Positions 25,301-36,129 of a DNA stretch of 64,000 bases are shown in pieces. The DNA comes from Liolophura sinensis. Lineage: Eukaryota; Mollusca; Polyplacophora; Chitonida; Chitonidae. How positions within the stretch are numbered: position 1 is the first letter of the stretch; every line of letters starts with the position of its first letter. The position numbers and the translations under genes were made by a program. Location: positions 13,379,385 to 13,443,384 of the forward strand of contig NC_088295.1 in assembly GCF_032854445.1 (NCBI RefSeq). The letters are read 5' to 3'. The notes below the pieces were generated by a model that worked only from the letters and a program-made list of their open reading frames with translations, was not told the DNA's origin and did no database searches.

Positions 25301-28300
25301 AAGTGGCATTTCTCTCATATACTTCACACACTGCCCAACTTATACACACATCTGGCGTGATATTCCTATTATGTACTTTTCATACTGTGTAACCATACTT
25401 ACTGTCTAACACAGTATAGAGACGCCTGGCGTGACATATGTTATATGCTTGCCCTATTGCCTAACTAAATATACAGATATCTAACGAGAAGTTTCCGTTA
25501 TATACTTCTGTTATATCCTGCCTAACATATTATATACATCTGGCTGTTTGTGCTATATACTTCTCATACTTTGGAACTAAAAACACATCTGAGGTCACGT
25601 TTGTATACTTCTCATACTGCCTACCTATGCATATATCTGGCGTGACATTTTTCTGAGATGACATATGCTTGGTGAGGAGCGATAATTAGTGAACGACTGT
25701 ATTAACAAAAAAACAAATTTACTTGGAAAAAAACACACAGAAGTGTAACACTATGAACACGTAAGTTAACTATACAATGGTGTGAATAATATTTCGTGTG
25801 ACACCTTCTGTCTCGTAGATTGTATGACTAATGTGGATTAAATATTAATAATTAAGAAATCTTATAACCTGGATTTGAATAAAGACGTGATATTGATTAC
25901 TTTGGAGCTTGGGGGAAGTCTATTCCACTCCCTTGGGGATGATGATCTAATTGAATGTGTTGATAGATTTTAAGTTAGGAAAGGCACATGGAGATTAAAG
26001 AATAGGATCTGGCTGGGTAATTGTGAACATCAGATTGTCTTTTGAACAGCTGTATAAATTTGTGAGAAAGAGAGAGTGATTGGTGAATGAATTTATGTGC
26101 CAGTAGCAAGGATCCAGTTTTTGTTAGAAAGTGATGAGGCGGATGATGCGTTTCGGAGGAATTACTCAGAGATGGAGATTACCCCATAAAACATTTGCAT
26201 AAGAAAGATAAGAGAATATTAAAGAGAAATACAAAATACGTAGTGTTTTGTTGTTGTTGTTAACATTCGCTCGAATGTCTTTGATGCTGCCAATATTTCT
26301 AGATACTTTCTTACTAATAAAGTTAATGTGAGATGTCCAAGATAACACTGAATTAAAATAAACTCACACGAACATATGTTCTTGCAGGCTGGCTATTTCA
26401 ACGCCATGCAAATATAACGGTGGCGGAAGTGCCTTATTTTTGGATACATTTATATGCATGCATTTTGTTTCATTAATATTAGGGACACGCGGTTAGCTGT
26501 CATCCAATCGAATATTTTTTTATGCAACTCTACAGATATAGTGGATACAGCCTCGGCGGTTGTAGGCGCATAAGTGCAGACACTGGTATCATCAGCAAAT
26601 AATGTAAAGTCCAGAATATCTGATGATGGTGTGATATCATTAATGTACAATAAAAATAATATAGGACCGAGAATGGAGCCCTGGGGAACATCACAATCTA
26701 CCTTACGGTCTTTTGACATATTTTCTTCAAAGTGAACTGACTGGGATCGCCCAGATTGTCAGGTCTCGAACCATTGAGCCCTGCTAGCTCGAAACCCAAA
26801 GTGTTTGAGTTTTTGTAGAGAGATTTTGTGGTTGACAGTGTCAAAAGCTTTTGACAGGTCAAGGAAAGACACGACAGAATGTTGTTTTGGCGTCTTTGGC
26901 AGGTACGAGGTAGTTGTATGGAGTAGGTAGTAGAGTGCCCAGTTCTAAAACCAAATTGGTTGGGCGAAATGATGTCAATGGCTGTCGAAAATCATTTGTC
27001 ATGTTTACAACTATTTTTTTTCCATTATTTTGCTCAGACTAGTAAAGTTTGTTCTTCTCGAATATAGACTGTAAAATACCTCGTGTGACCCAAGGTTTGC
27101 GAGTATGTTTCAATTGGCTGTCTCTGGTCACAAGAGAAAAGCATGTCTTAAACTATTGATAACTTCCGAGTAAAACAGGATAAAGCATCATTAACACTAT
27201 CCGATGATACAACGTCATGCCAGTCTATATTCTGAACATTTTCTTTAAACAGATTGACTTGTTCTGGAGTCTTTTTTCGAAAAGAGTAAGTTGATGTTTC
27301 TTTCGAAAAATCATTAGTCGAGAAGATATTGAATATAGGGAAGTGGTCAGATATATCTGTTAAAAATTATACCGGAGAAATTGCGTTGAGCACGCAAGTT
27401 TGTGAAGATGTTATCTATAAGGGTAGCAGAGCGAGAATACACTCGAGTAGGTTTTGTAATGGAAGGGAAAAGGTAATCATACTTCATTGGTTCAAAAAAA
27501 TCTTTTGATGGTAAATGGCTATCACACTTGAATAAGTCTATATAGAAGTCACCTAAGATGATACATTTTTTGTTTGCGGGTATATTACGAAGGGATGTAG
27601 CTTTGTTTTCATTAAAAAGACACACGTTTTTGCCTGGAGGGCGATCAATAATTCCAACAACACAGACATCTGATGGAGTAGCGATCTCCACAAATAAAGA
27701 CTCATATCCACAATCTTCATCGAAAAAAGAAAGATCATCGCGTATCTTGCAAGACTAAAAAGAGCTATTAACATAGAGTGTAACACCTCCTCCCTTCCGT
27801 TTATCTCTGGAGGCAGAATATAAAGTGTAGCCTGGCATGGAATATAAGCGTTCGGTTAACGGGCTGAGCCACCTTTCCGAAAATCCAAGGGAAATGAAAT
27901 GTTGAAAACTGATTTTGATTGTCATAATCGAGGGTTTCTAGGTGTTGAATGAAACTTTTAGGGCTGTAGTAGTTGGACAGGTGAGAGTCTAAATTACCCC
28001 AGTAGGCAATTTCATGCTCATTGTCATCAGTATGTGTTTTAGATACCTCAAAGTCATTCAGTTCAATTAGACTGAAGCACATGTGGTCAATAATATCAAG
28101 ATTATATGTTGGGACGGTGGACGAGGTAATGGTAGGTGGGAGAATGTATTTTGAGGTGGAACAGATATAGAAGAGTCTGTGTCATTATCCATGTGTAGAT
28201 GAGTAATATGTGAATGATTCTGTAGAATTATTCCACATAAAAAAGCCAGGGTGAGGATTAATTATGGGTGTAAGGTACACACACAAAATTAATACATTTG

Positions 28301-31019
28301 AAAAAATACATAACGAATACAAAGAAAGTGAGAAGCCGATTTTTAAAAGAGAACAATATTTACACAAAAAACTAAAATTAACCATACGGTTGTGTAGTAT
28401 TTTCTAAAAGTCACACGACAAGGTAAGTAGATGTAATTAGCATGATATGTCGACATAGAATCGAATGCATATAGTCTGTGCACTGTGGGTGGATATAATG
28501 ATAAGCGTGCACGCACCGTGGCTACGACGCGGGGGTCACGAGCAGTGTCATGACACAATTCCTAAAGGGTCACGCCGTTTTTCACTGTACAGAGTCTTTC
28601 AGTAAGAACTTGTGGAATAACTACGAAAGCAGCGTGCATGCAAACTAGTTTTAGGAAAGTATGGTGTGCTGTACTGAGGGAGCTACCGACAGCTACCCTA
28701 TACCACCAGGCAATGCAACAGACTTTCATGGGTACTCATACACTTGCTTACATCAGAGTAGTTCTGAATGTATGTACATCTATTACATAAACATATACAG
28801 TGTATATACAGTTAAGATAAAATATACAGAGAAAATATAGCGTTTGAGGCAAGTGTTAAAATTAAAACATGGTATATACATGTAAGATGCAGCTGTGCGT
28901 TATCCAATATATGCTGATTAACATGCAGCTGCACATTGACCAAAGTTACCAACTGGGAAACGTGGGGAGGGGCCATATGTTTGGATACTCATGTCACCAT
29001 TCTTTTATATACTTCTCTTACTTCTAACCTATACAGACATCTGGCTCGATGTTCCTGTTTTATACACTTCTCCCATATTCTAACTATACACGTGCACATC
29101 CAAGGTGTCGTTTCTATTATATATTCTTCCCACACACTGTCTAAGTATACAGACATGTTTTTTGAGGTTTTTGTTATGTATACTTTTTTACAGTGTAATT
29201 ATAAGGACGTATATGATGCTTATTCTATGTACTTCTCACACTGTTTAACTACCTCCACAGATATCTGATGTGACGTCTGTGTTATAAACTCTGTCAAAAA
29301 AGAAACGCAACCCCTGTCCTCGGATAACAAAAATTCGTTCGAATAAAGTTATTGCTTCCAAACTAAATTTTAGCCAAATGTAATGAAATTATACACGTTT
29401 TTAATGAAGATTACCATCCAAACAACTGCCTTTTCTCTCCTAAGTGTATTTTATTGCTTATTACGTCACAACGCATGGACTGACCCTGTTGACGTCGCAC
29501 ACAGAACCATTCACATGCAAATCATCTCAGTGGCAGTTATAGTGTGGGGGTGTATAAAAGCCCATGTGCTTTCGTATTTTATTCATTCATTCGTCGACGA
29601 AAGGCAGTCGGTAAAATGCCGCGACTGAGTGCTGCCGACCGAAATATCGCCATTGGTTGTCTTCAAGCCGGAGAAAGTTTTGGTACTATTGCACGACACC
29701 TAAATGTTCACAAAACAACGATATCCCGACTTTGGAGCAGTTACAACAACTTTAATTCGACCAACGATCGCCCGAGAAGTGGAAGGCCAAGAATCACGAC
29801 CCCGCTTCAAGATCGGTACATCCGGGTCCTTCACCTGCGTAATCGGCATGCCCTACCAACGGTGACTGCCACATAAATACCAGGTTTGAGGAGAGTGTCG
29901 GCTCAAACGGTTAGGAACTGCCTGAAAGAAACGGGTTTACGTGCCTGTAGACCCGATTATTGACCGACAGACACAGCTTTTTCAACAGGACAACGCCAGG
30001 CCTCATACTGCACATGCAACAATGAATTTTCTGCAGGATTCCAACGTCAATGTCTTGCCGTGACCCTCTAAATCACCAGACCTCAACCCTATTGAACACC
30101 TGTGGGATACTCTGGATCGACACGTGCGTCAACGTCAGCCACCGCCACAGACGCTTCAACAGCTCGCCGTTGCGTTACAGGAGGAGTGGAGGGCCATTCC
30201 CCAGGAGAGAATTTGGCGTCTTATCCGTTCTTGTCCAAGGAGATGCCGTGCAGTGATTGCAGCTCGTGGTGGTCATACGAGATACTGAGAAAGAGGCCCC
30301 CTGGTGAGCAACTGGTGTCTGTGAGATGACTTTTGAAAAGACAGTTTTAAACATGACCATCTTGATTTATTATTCTGCCAAATTTCTGACTTCTGTCTTC
30401 AATAAGAAAAAAGTTGTGCCGTCCTAAAACTAAATATTAAAATCTCTAAAATACGGGGGTTGCGTTTCTTTTTTGACAGAGTTTATATTTCTGATATCGC
30501 CTTGCTATACAGATGTGCGACGAATCGTTTCTGTAATATTCTGTTACATGCTTCTCATCCTGTCTATCTATCTCTACATACATCTGGTGTGACGTCTCTG
30601 TTATATACTTCCCATAACGCCCAGCTTTACAGACATCTAACGTTATGTTTCTGTACTATACTTTTCATACTGCCTGCCAACAAGCCCAAGACAGCTTTGT
30701 TATCTACTTAACTGACTATATACAACTATATATTCTTCTCATACAGTTTTGTTACAGTAACTATACGTGGATTCGGCATGACGTTTCTGTTAAGTGCTTC
30801 TCACACTGTACAAACATCTGACGTGACACGTAAGTTCTGACGACGAAAAATACATCGTAAAACACAAATCGAATATGTAAGAAGTTTTGTTTTATTGCGG
30901 GTTTCTATAATTTACAGGGCTCTGTGTGTGACGACTGTATCACCATGTCCTGTTGCGGACCGTGTGCCACATGTCAACTGGCCAGAGAGCTTAACTACAT
31001 AGAACAGGCAGGCCTCTAA
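22306..31019 (+). CDS. PLAC8-family cysteine-rich protein, gene 1
   Basis: PLAC8/cornifelin/Ponzr family: small cysteine-rich proteins, many membrane-associated; members include fruit-size and cadmium-resistance proteins in plants and PLAC8 in vertebrates. Preferred exons: 22306-22368, 24677-24764, 25082-25221, 30918-31019 (130 residues, phases consistent). Exon 1 encodes a Q/Y/P-rich head (MEQTPQYGQQAQPYQQGYNH). Exon 3 carries LLGWFCLPCYECHLS, MGESCC and ALRAKLRGEQGIQ. Exon 4 carries GSVCDDC, SCCGPCATCQLARELNYIE and a stop, matching GSICDD...CC..C.LCQIKRDIN of human PLAC8. The usual W-x-x-G-L-x-x-C segment was not found. An alternative acceptor at 25051 would add MKGVLIGSATG but leaves exon 2 out of phase, and that stretch is poorly conserved between the paralogues. 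A poly(A) signal AATAAA lies at 31926-31931. Confidence 0.75.
24064..24300 (+). repeat. V-SINE-like copy in PLAC8 gene 1 intron
   Basis: Contains tgtgagttcgagtccagctc, tgacagcaacctgcggatgg, gggtctgtccgat, a poly-C run, then gccgccgttgtataagtgaa and an (aaat) tail. The same insertion with the same flanks is present at 44880-45094, so it predates the segmental duplication. Confidence 0.7.
24770..25030 (+). repeat. tRNA-like SINE (third type), gene 1 intron
   Basis: Head ccggtcgtgtcccagtggtt, body with caccaggtgcggcttgacac and ccccgggcattccaatttcc, tail aaaaattcttgagtgtgacg. The same element sits at 45.73-46.02 kb in gene 2, so the insertion is ancestral to the duplication. Confidence 0.6.
25082..25221 (+). 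CDS. PLAC8-like gene 1, cysteine-rich core exon
   Basis: Encodes LLGWFCLPCYECHLSMRMGE, then SCCVPVCVPGAMIALRAKL and RGEQGIQ, ending at donor CAG/gtgagt. From 25105 to 25239, including 18 intron bases, it differs from the paralogue at only two positions, although its first 23 bases differ at about a third of sites. Confidence 0.8.
25264..25670. repeat. Degenerate ~55-bp intronic repeat, gene 1, left block
   Basis: Units of the type ttatatacttctcatactg, then ctaactatacagacatct, then ggcgtgacgtttctg repeat imperfectly. The same array continues at 28970-29285 and 30486-30850, split by later insertions, and exists in gene 2 at 46.27-46.70 kb. Confidence 0.7.
25860..28090 (-). mobile_element. CR1/Jockey-type LINE, degenerate
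   Basis: On the minus strand, endonuclease-like sequence at 27691-27347 (KCIILGDFYIDLFKC, RSATLIDNIFTNL) and 28082-27801 is followed by reverse transcriptase: FLDLSKAFDTVNHKI near 26870, then CDVPQGSILGPILFLLYIND and FTLFADDTSVCTY at 26719-26450. The thumb region LSWTSHINFISKKVSRNIG and SYLSYANVLWGN lies at 26348-26166. The reading frame is broken in several places, so it is dead. It is inserted antisense in the last intron of PLAC8-like gene 1 and is absent from gene 2. Confidence 0.8.
28970..29285. repeat. Degenerate ~55-bp intronic repeat, gene 1, middle block
   Basis: Units such as atatacttctcttacttcta, acctatacagacatctggct and gatatctgatgtgacgtctg continue the array of 25.26-25.67 kb on the far side of the LINE. 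Confidence 0.65.
29287..30483 (+). mobile_element. Tc1/mariner-family DNA transposon, internally deleted
   Basis: Terminal inverted repeats AACTCTGTCAAAAAAGAAAC (29287) and its complement (ending 30483), plus gcaacccc further in, are flanked by TA on both sides (29285-29286, 30484-30485). The transposase starts at ATG 29616 (MPRLSAADRNIAIGCLQAGE) with a helix-turn-helix region (HLNVHKTTISRLW) and stops at 29876. Downstream frames give LFQQDNARPHTAHAT and SPDLNPIEHLWDTLDRHV, the second and third parts of the DDE domain. The block with the first catalytic Asp is missing, and the element is 1197 bp against about 1.6 kb usual. It is non-autonomous and lies in the last intron of PLAC8-like gene 1. 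Confidence 0.9.
30486..30850. repeat. Degenerate ~55-bp intronic repeat, gene 1, right block
   Basis: Continuation of the array right of the Tc1-like element (tctacatacatctggtgtga, gttatatacttcccataacg, cagacatctaacgttatgtt). It ends shortly before the terminal PLAC8 exon. Confidence 0.65.
30918..31019 (+). CDS. PLAC8-like gene 1, terminal exon
   Basis: Acceptor tataatttacag/GGC. Encodes GSVCDDCITMSCCGPCATCQ, then LARELNYIEQAGL and stop TAA. The double-Cys CCxxC and CQLARE motifs are family hallmarks. Identity to the paralogue exon (46866) is about 82%. Confidence 0.85.
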   Translation, partial: GSVCDDCITMSCCGPCATCQLARELNYIEQAGL

Positions 31020-31286
31020 ACTAACGCATCTCTTCCCAGATGCATTTTCAGAATGGATCAAGGAAAATGCTGTCAAAGTTTGGCTTAAAGATTCCTACAC
31101 AATTATTTACGCATTAGCTGCTTTGAATATTATTCCCTCCTGTAACAAGTTCAAGAGGCCGAATATTACGGAATAGTTAAAGTGACATGGTTACAAAAAA
31201 AAATGTAAACAGAAAAAAAAAAAATAACAACACAACTTTTAAAGTTTCAGTTTTTTTTAAATAAGTCGTTCGCTTATAAAAATCTG

Positions 31287-31430
31287 GTGCGCACGACTTA
31301 ATAAATCAAGATATCAAGATAGAACGAGATAAATGACCGACAAAAATGCACAATTATGTCGTCCTCACGAGATCTTTGTTGTTGATCTTTGGTAAGTCGT
31401 GCGCACATAATTGCGCATTTTTGTTGGTCA
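31287..31430. repeat. Interlocked double inverted repeat
   Basis: gtgcgcacgactta (31287-31300) pairs with taagtcgtgcgcac (31393-31406). A second arm at 31334-31358 (tgaccgacaaaaatgc...) pairs with 31406-31430 (gcatttttgttggtca at its end). The order of arms is A-B-A'-B'. Possibly a MITE. It lies in the 3' untranslated or flanking region of PLAC8-like gene 1. Confidence 0.7.
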
Positions 31431-32796
31431 ATTAAAAAAAACAACATAACTGACACTTTGAATGTTGTGTGTGTGTTTTTTTTCTATTTTTTTCCCCAAC
31501 CATTTCACATTTAGGGCTCAGTACAATATATTGTTATATAGCAACTCTTAATTAAATATATTACCTCTGTTGACATAAGAACAGTATACCTAAATGTAAA
31601 TGTTTCTGACGACGTCAAACAATTCATTAGTCACCAGTCCAAACCTGTGTATGACTATAGTTCTTGCACTGTACTGTTATTGCTGAGCGTCATATCGAGA
31701 AGTCACAGTCAGTGTTTTGTAAATCTTGACTATACCGCGGACAAGGGATAGATTGTGTGCTGTATATTTCTATGGACGTGTTCAACAATTATGGCTTCCC
31801 TGCTGGTGCCTCTTTGAAATACTTTCGTTGAAGTTCTAGGTTGTATTTTCATCCAACGGTTATCACAGGTTGTCATGGATATCAACAATGGAAATAACAC
31901 AGATTTGTTGGGATGTTGTGTGAATAATAAACTTTCAAACAGTTGTTAATATGTGCTGCAGCATGCAGTCAGAAGTCTATTTTTACATATACCGAAACTC
32001 CATATTTTGAAATGCTAAATAAACGCATGCCATATACTGCATGCTTTAAAATCTTTTGCATGCGTTCGTTTTCATTCTTTACAGAACTATCATGTAAATG
32101 AGTATGGATATTGTGACGAATCTACTGCCAAAAATTGAACTGTTTCATTTGCCATTTCCTTTTTCCTTTTTTGTAGTTTAATGTAATACCGAACGAAGAG
32201 AGGCCTATAGATATAGTGTAAGTTAAATCCATTTACCCGTAGTATTCGTGAGAAACGGTGAATATGGCCGCCGAACTTCGGGTTTTTTATGATAGCCGCC
32301 ATGTTGAATGCATTATGGAAAAAATATCAGGAATTCCACCGACCCAGCATTAGATTTTCACTGTCTTATGACACACAATCATGAATATTTTGAAAAGCGT
32401 TTTTTCTTCTCTGTAACTCTAACCGTGAGAAGACGTGACGGCGTTAAGCGCCGACGTGTCCTAGCAATCACTCGCAAATCCGCGATCGGCTCATAATGCT
32501 GATTGCTATAGCTTCAACAGACTTTCAGTTTCACATGACTTAGGCCTAGTTCAAAGTAATTTCATGTTTTTTTTTTTTTTGGGGCATGAAACTTGACACT
32601 TGCCAGATAACTATTAGTCAAAAACATTGTTTTTTGATTTGCTAAGGTAAAAACAGCACACACCATAAATAGGCTGTTCATCTCATAGCCATGTATATTT
32701 TATTTAGGTGCATGCAAGTAAAGGACACCAATCTATCGCACCCACCGCACCGCGACCACATGTCCCTACTCGATTTAGAATCGATTTATTATAGCC

Positions 32797-32886
32797 ATGA
32801 AGGCTTCCATGGAATATACTCTTCGGTGAGCGGATTGGGAAGATGGCGGTAAGTTACGGAAGAGTGTGTGCCATGGAAGCCTTCAT
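32797..32886. repeat. Inverted repeat, MITE-like hairpin
   Basis: ATGAAGGCTTCCATGG (32797-32812) is perfectly inverted at 32871-32886, with further pairing inward (actcttc/gaagagt) and outward (tttatta/aataaa). The span is about 90 bases. No coding capacity. Confidence 0.7.
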
Positions 32887-33109
32887 AGATGTGACAAATG
32901 GACATAATAAATATATTTTAAAGCGAGTACGGACATATATTGGCGGAGCGGTGGTCGAGGAAAGCAGGTCTTTTGGTTAGTGTCTTTTTATTTCCACGAG
33001 TTCGATAACAGACAATCGACCTGAACCTTCGCTGAGTACGAAATTAACACTGTTAGCGTCGAGACTCCAACGACGCTAGGCCAATATAGTAAAACGAGTT
33101 GGAGCCTTT

Positions 33110-33295
33110 CGGGGCTAGGGACTGGTTGGCCGGGTGTCAGTATACGCTCTAATGTTACTTGGTGGGGTGTCACGTCTGGTGTCTTCAGTATGATACTTCA
33201 GTGTCGACAGCACTTTGTATATCTACACACATTTAATGACTCCTCGTCGTCATGTGATTAAAAATTGTTATGTACGACTTAAAGCCGCAAGCATA
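33110..33295 (+). repeat. SINE (type B), 5'-truncated
   Basis: Begins at ggggctagggactggttggc and continues ttacttggtggggtgtcacg, gtgtcttcagtatgatactt, cgtcatgtgattaaaaattg. It matches the 3' half of the SINE at 17.3 kb. Confidence 0.6.
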
Positions 33296-34649
33296 CACAC
33301 ATACATATACGTCAGAATATCCTATATCCACTGTCAGCCAGTCCTTGCTGCTTCTGCATTCCATAAATGAGGAACCTGAGAGCAAATCGACATCCACTTT
33401 CAGCGAAATGTAACAGAGTAGTGAATTCAGGGGTTTTTTTTCTTTCTTCTTTTCCCTGAGACAGAAAGATTTCCTTATTCACTCATCCTCTATGACCAGG
33501 TATTTAAATACTTTCTACAACCGCTTCAGCTTTCACAAATATTGATGTTCTGGATAAACGTGATCTTGAAAAACCTAATTTACCAGTTTCTATTTCATGG
33601 TCATGGTTCATAGAGGTTAACTCCATTAAGTGTTCATATACTGCACTAGCAACGCCCTTAAGTGTTTTCTGTCGGACAATATTGACATACAGTTACAGTA
33701 AAGCTCTCTCCCCGGCACTAACAGTAATTTCAAAACACACATTTAAATAAATGATTTACAGAAACTTTACATTTTGAACCGGAAGCAATCGTTCAAACCT
33801 TGTGAAAAATTAACTTACAATGAGAAGAAAATGGAAGTTAAACATCAGACAAAGTGTCCATCGCTCAAAAATCTAAAATTTATCAGCACCGAACGCTTTT
33901 GAGTTTGACTCCCTTATGACACACATTCATCGTTAATCATTTGAGGAGCGTTTTCTTTCACTACCTAGCCGTAGCTGGTGTAGGCTAAGAAGCGACGTTA
34001 TTCATTATAGAGGTATCCTGGCGATCACACGTATATCAGCGGTCGGCTCCGTCTGTATGGCATCTTCAACGGGCTTTCAGTCTCACGTGACTTTGTCGAA
34101 AGTAAATTGCTGTTTTCAGAATGGAAAGTTTTACTTGATTCATGCCAAATACTTTTTACGGGAAAACAGCACACATTATATGGTACTTTTGGAAACGTCT
34201 GATCTCGGGACTTGGCGGCCCTGTTAGAATTTATGCAAAACGGAAAAAATCTTGTTCTCCAAAAAGGCTGATACTATTGAGTTGACATTGAAACAGCAGT
34301 TGCACAAAGCCTAACCATGTTCGATTTGTTCATGAGGACTCCCTCGGTTGAGAATTGTCAAAAATCGCCATTGGGTAAAGGTGTCATGTGACCAAAATGA
34401 AAAACTTGTTTCTTGCCAGTAATTTCTACACTGTTTAAAATCTTACAGTGGTAAAAAGTCCATCGGATGCAGATTTTTTGCGAATATGCAGTTTTTGCAA
34501 AACCAAAAGTGACATCCTCGAAAACGGAAGTGGACATTTCTTCTTAAGAAATGAAGTAAGTGTGTAAGCAAATCAGGTTTTAGCTGATACAGCAGAAGCG
34601 ATGTTACAAATTTATTTGGACATATTGTAACGAAGTTTTTAATAAATAG

Positions 34650-35700
34650 TGTAGAGAATGAAAATGACTTAAGTCTGCAGATTTTTCCTTTTTTTTACAA
34701 ATCTTTGAAACTTAAATGGTTACAAAGAGACATTTCAAGAAAAGTAGTTTTTTGATATTTATCCCTACCTACATTTGTAATAAATTATACTTTGCTCTGT
34801 AAAAACTGAGAATACGTATACCAGATTGTTACAAAGATATACTAAAGTACTGGAAAGAAATCTTCGAAGAAAGAGCAAGCTTTTCGCAACAAATAATTTG
34901 GAATAATGGCTTTATTTTTTCTACAGACAAATCAACACATTTCCCATACTGGCATCGCACTGGAATGCTATTTGTTAAAGATATAATTGACGTTAACAAT
35001 ATTATTATGGAGTTGAATTCTGTTTGTTACAAGTTTGGCGTTCCACTTGACGATGACAACTATATACCTATATATATGAAAAGTATTGAAAACGGCTTTG
35101 TTGAGATCAAAGACACTCAAAACTTCCACTAACTTGGGAACAACGACAACTGCACGTACAACACACACATAAGATCTCCCAGAGGTTCAAGGAGTATCAA
35201 TATCCAGCCCCTAGATTCAATATTTTATAATACCTTTATTAAAAAAATGCCATTGAACCTGCCATTAATAATCACCTAGAATCCTTAACTTCTAGAACTG
35301 CCAAGCACGTTTGGATGTACCATATTTTTTGAAAGCGATAATAAATTGATATTTTTACAGTTTAGAATAGTGCATTCGATATTGCCATGTAATAAGTACT
35401 TATGCCAAATTAGAGTACTGGACAATCCAGTGTATAATCTATATGATGCAATAGATACTATATGTCACAATATCTGTGAATGCCCAGGCAAATCAGATTC
35501 TTTTCAGTAAATGAGTTGGGAGATGTGAATTTAAATAATTTTCATATAATATATGCATATTTTGGTGATTGTAAAAACATAACTCGACGAGTGAGTAAGT
35601 CAGTGAATTTGAATATTTGTCGTTTTCCAAGCCAAAACACGGATGATGCACGCCACACTGTAAAATGACAAAAGAAACTACTTTATATAGCTATAACAAA
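34650..35700 (+). mobile_element. L1/Tx1-type LINE, 3' remnant
   Basis: Plus-strand frames read IWNNGFIFSTDKSTHF, YWHRTGMLFVKDIIDVNNII, FRIVHSILPCNKYLCQIRVL, and at 35480-35668 FFSVNELGDVNLNNFHIIYA followed by YFGDCKN. These follow the order of the C-terminal region of L1/Tx1 ORF2 (WNNxxI...W...GI.yv.Dl, then FRvlHrIL, then the final FGYF-type segment). Several stops separate the pieces; no reverse-transcriptase core is seen. Confidence 0.55.
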
Positions 35701-36129
35701 TAAAATCAAAATCTTCTCCAGATCACTAAGAACTTTGCAGAAACTTCTGTCGGGGACAAAATATAGTTTTTAAAGTGTACTGAAAATGCCGAAAAGACTA
35801 AGTTTTACATACATTTGAGTCCTAGCAACGTGATACCGTGCGCATCTTAAAACAAAACACTGTTCAGTTTAATCCACATCACTGACATCACATCTTTTAG
35901 TAGGATATTTATTGATTCTGCAAAGGTGGCAGTCTAACGGTAAAACACCCGACATCAATCTAACAAACAAAACATCACATCGTTGTGGATCTAAACACTA
36001 CCCATTTAATTTATACTCCAGTTCACTTTGTCAATTTCAGATCCTATTTCCAAAATGTTGCCACAATGTAACAACACAGCCGAAAAAAGTTTGAATTTGG
36101 ATTTGTGACTAATAAGCTATGATATATTC

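Larger units (their letters stand above)
18340..32120. repeat. Segmental duplication, copy 1 (carries PLAC8-like gene 1)
   Basis: Collinear, diverged matches to 37.34-47.55 kb run through intergenic, intronic and exonic sequence: aaacactgccgtcactgtag (20.57) against aaacactgccgtcgctatag (38.56); agtaagtagatgttatatgc (21.6 and 42.06); the SINEs at 24.1 and 44.9; and ctgttattgctgagcgt with cagtcagtgtttt (31.7) against 47.3. Copy 1 is longer because of a LINE and a Tc1-like insertion. Confidence 0.8.
32340..34185. repeat. Two diverged copies of a ~0.3-kb block (32.34-32.67 and 33.89-34.19 kb)
   Basis: Both copies contain cttatgacacaca, a ...gagcgtttt/aagcgtttt block, gcaatcactcgcaaatccgc against gcgatcacacgtatatcagc, cttcaac-g-ctttcagt-tcac-tgact, and aaaacagcacacac/att. 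Spacing is about 1.55 kb, in the same orientation. No coding frame is conserved. Confidence 0.55.
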
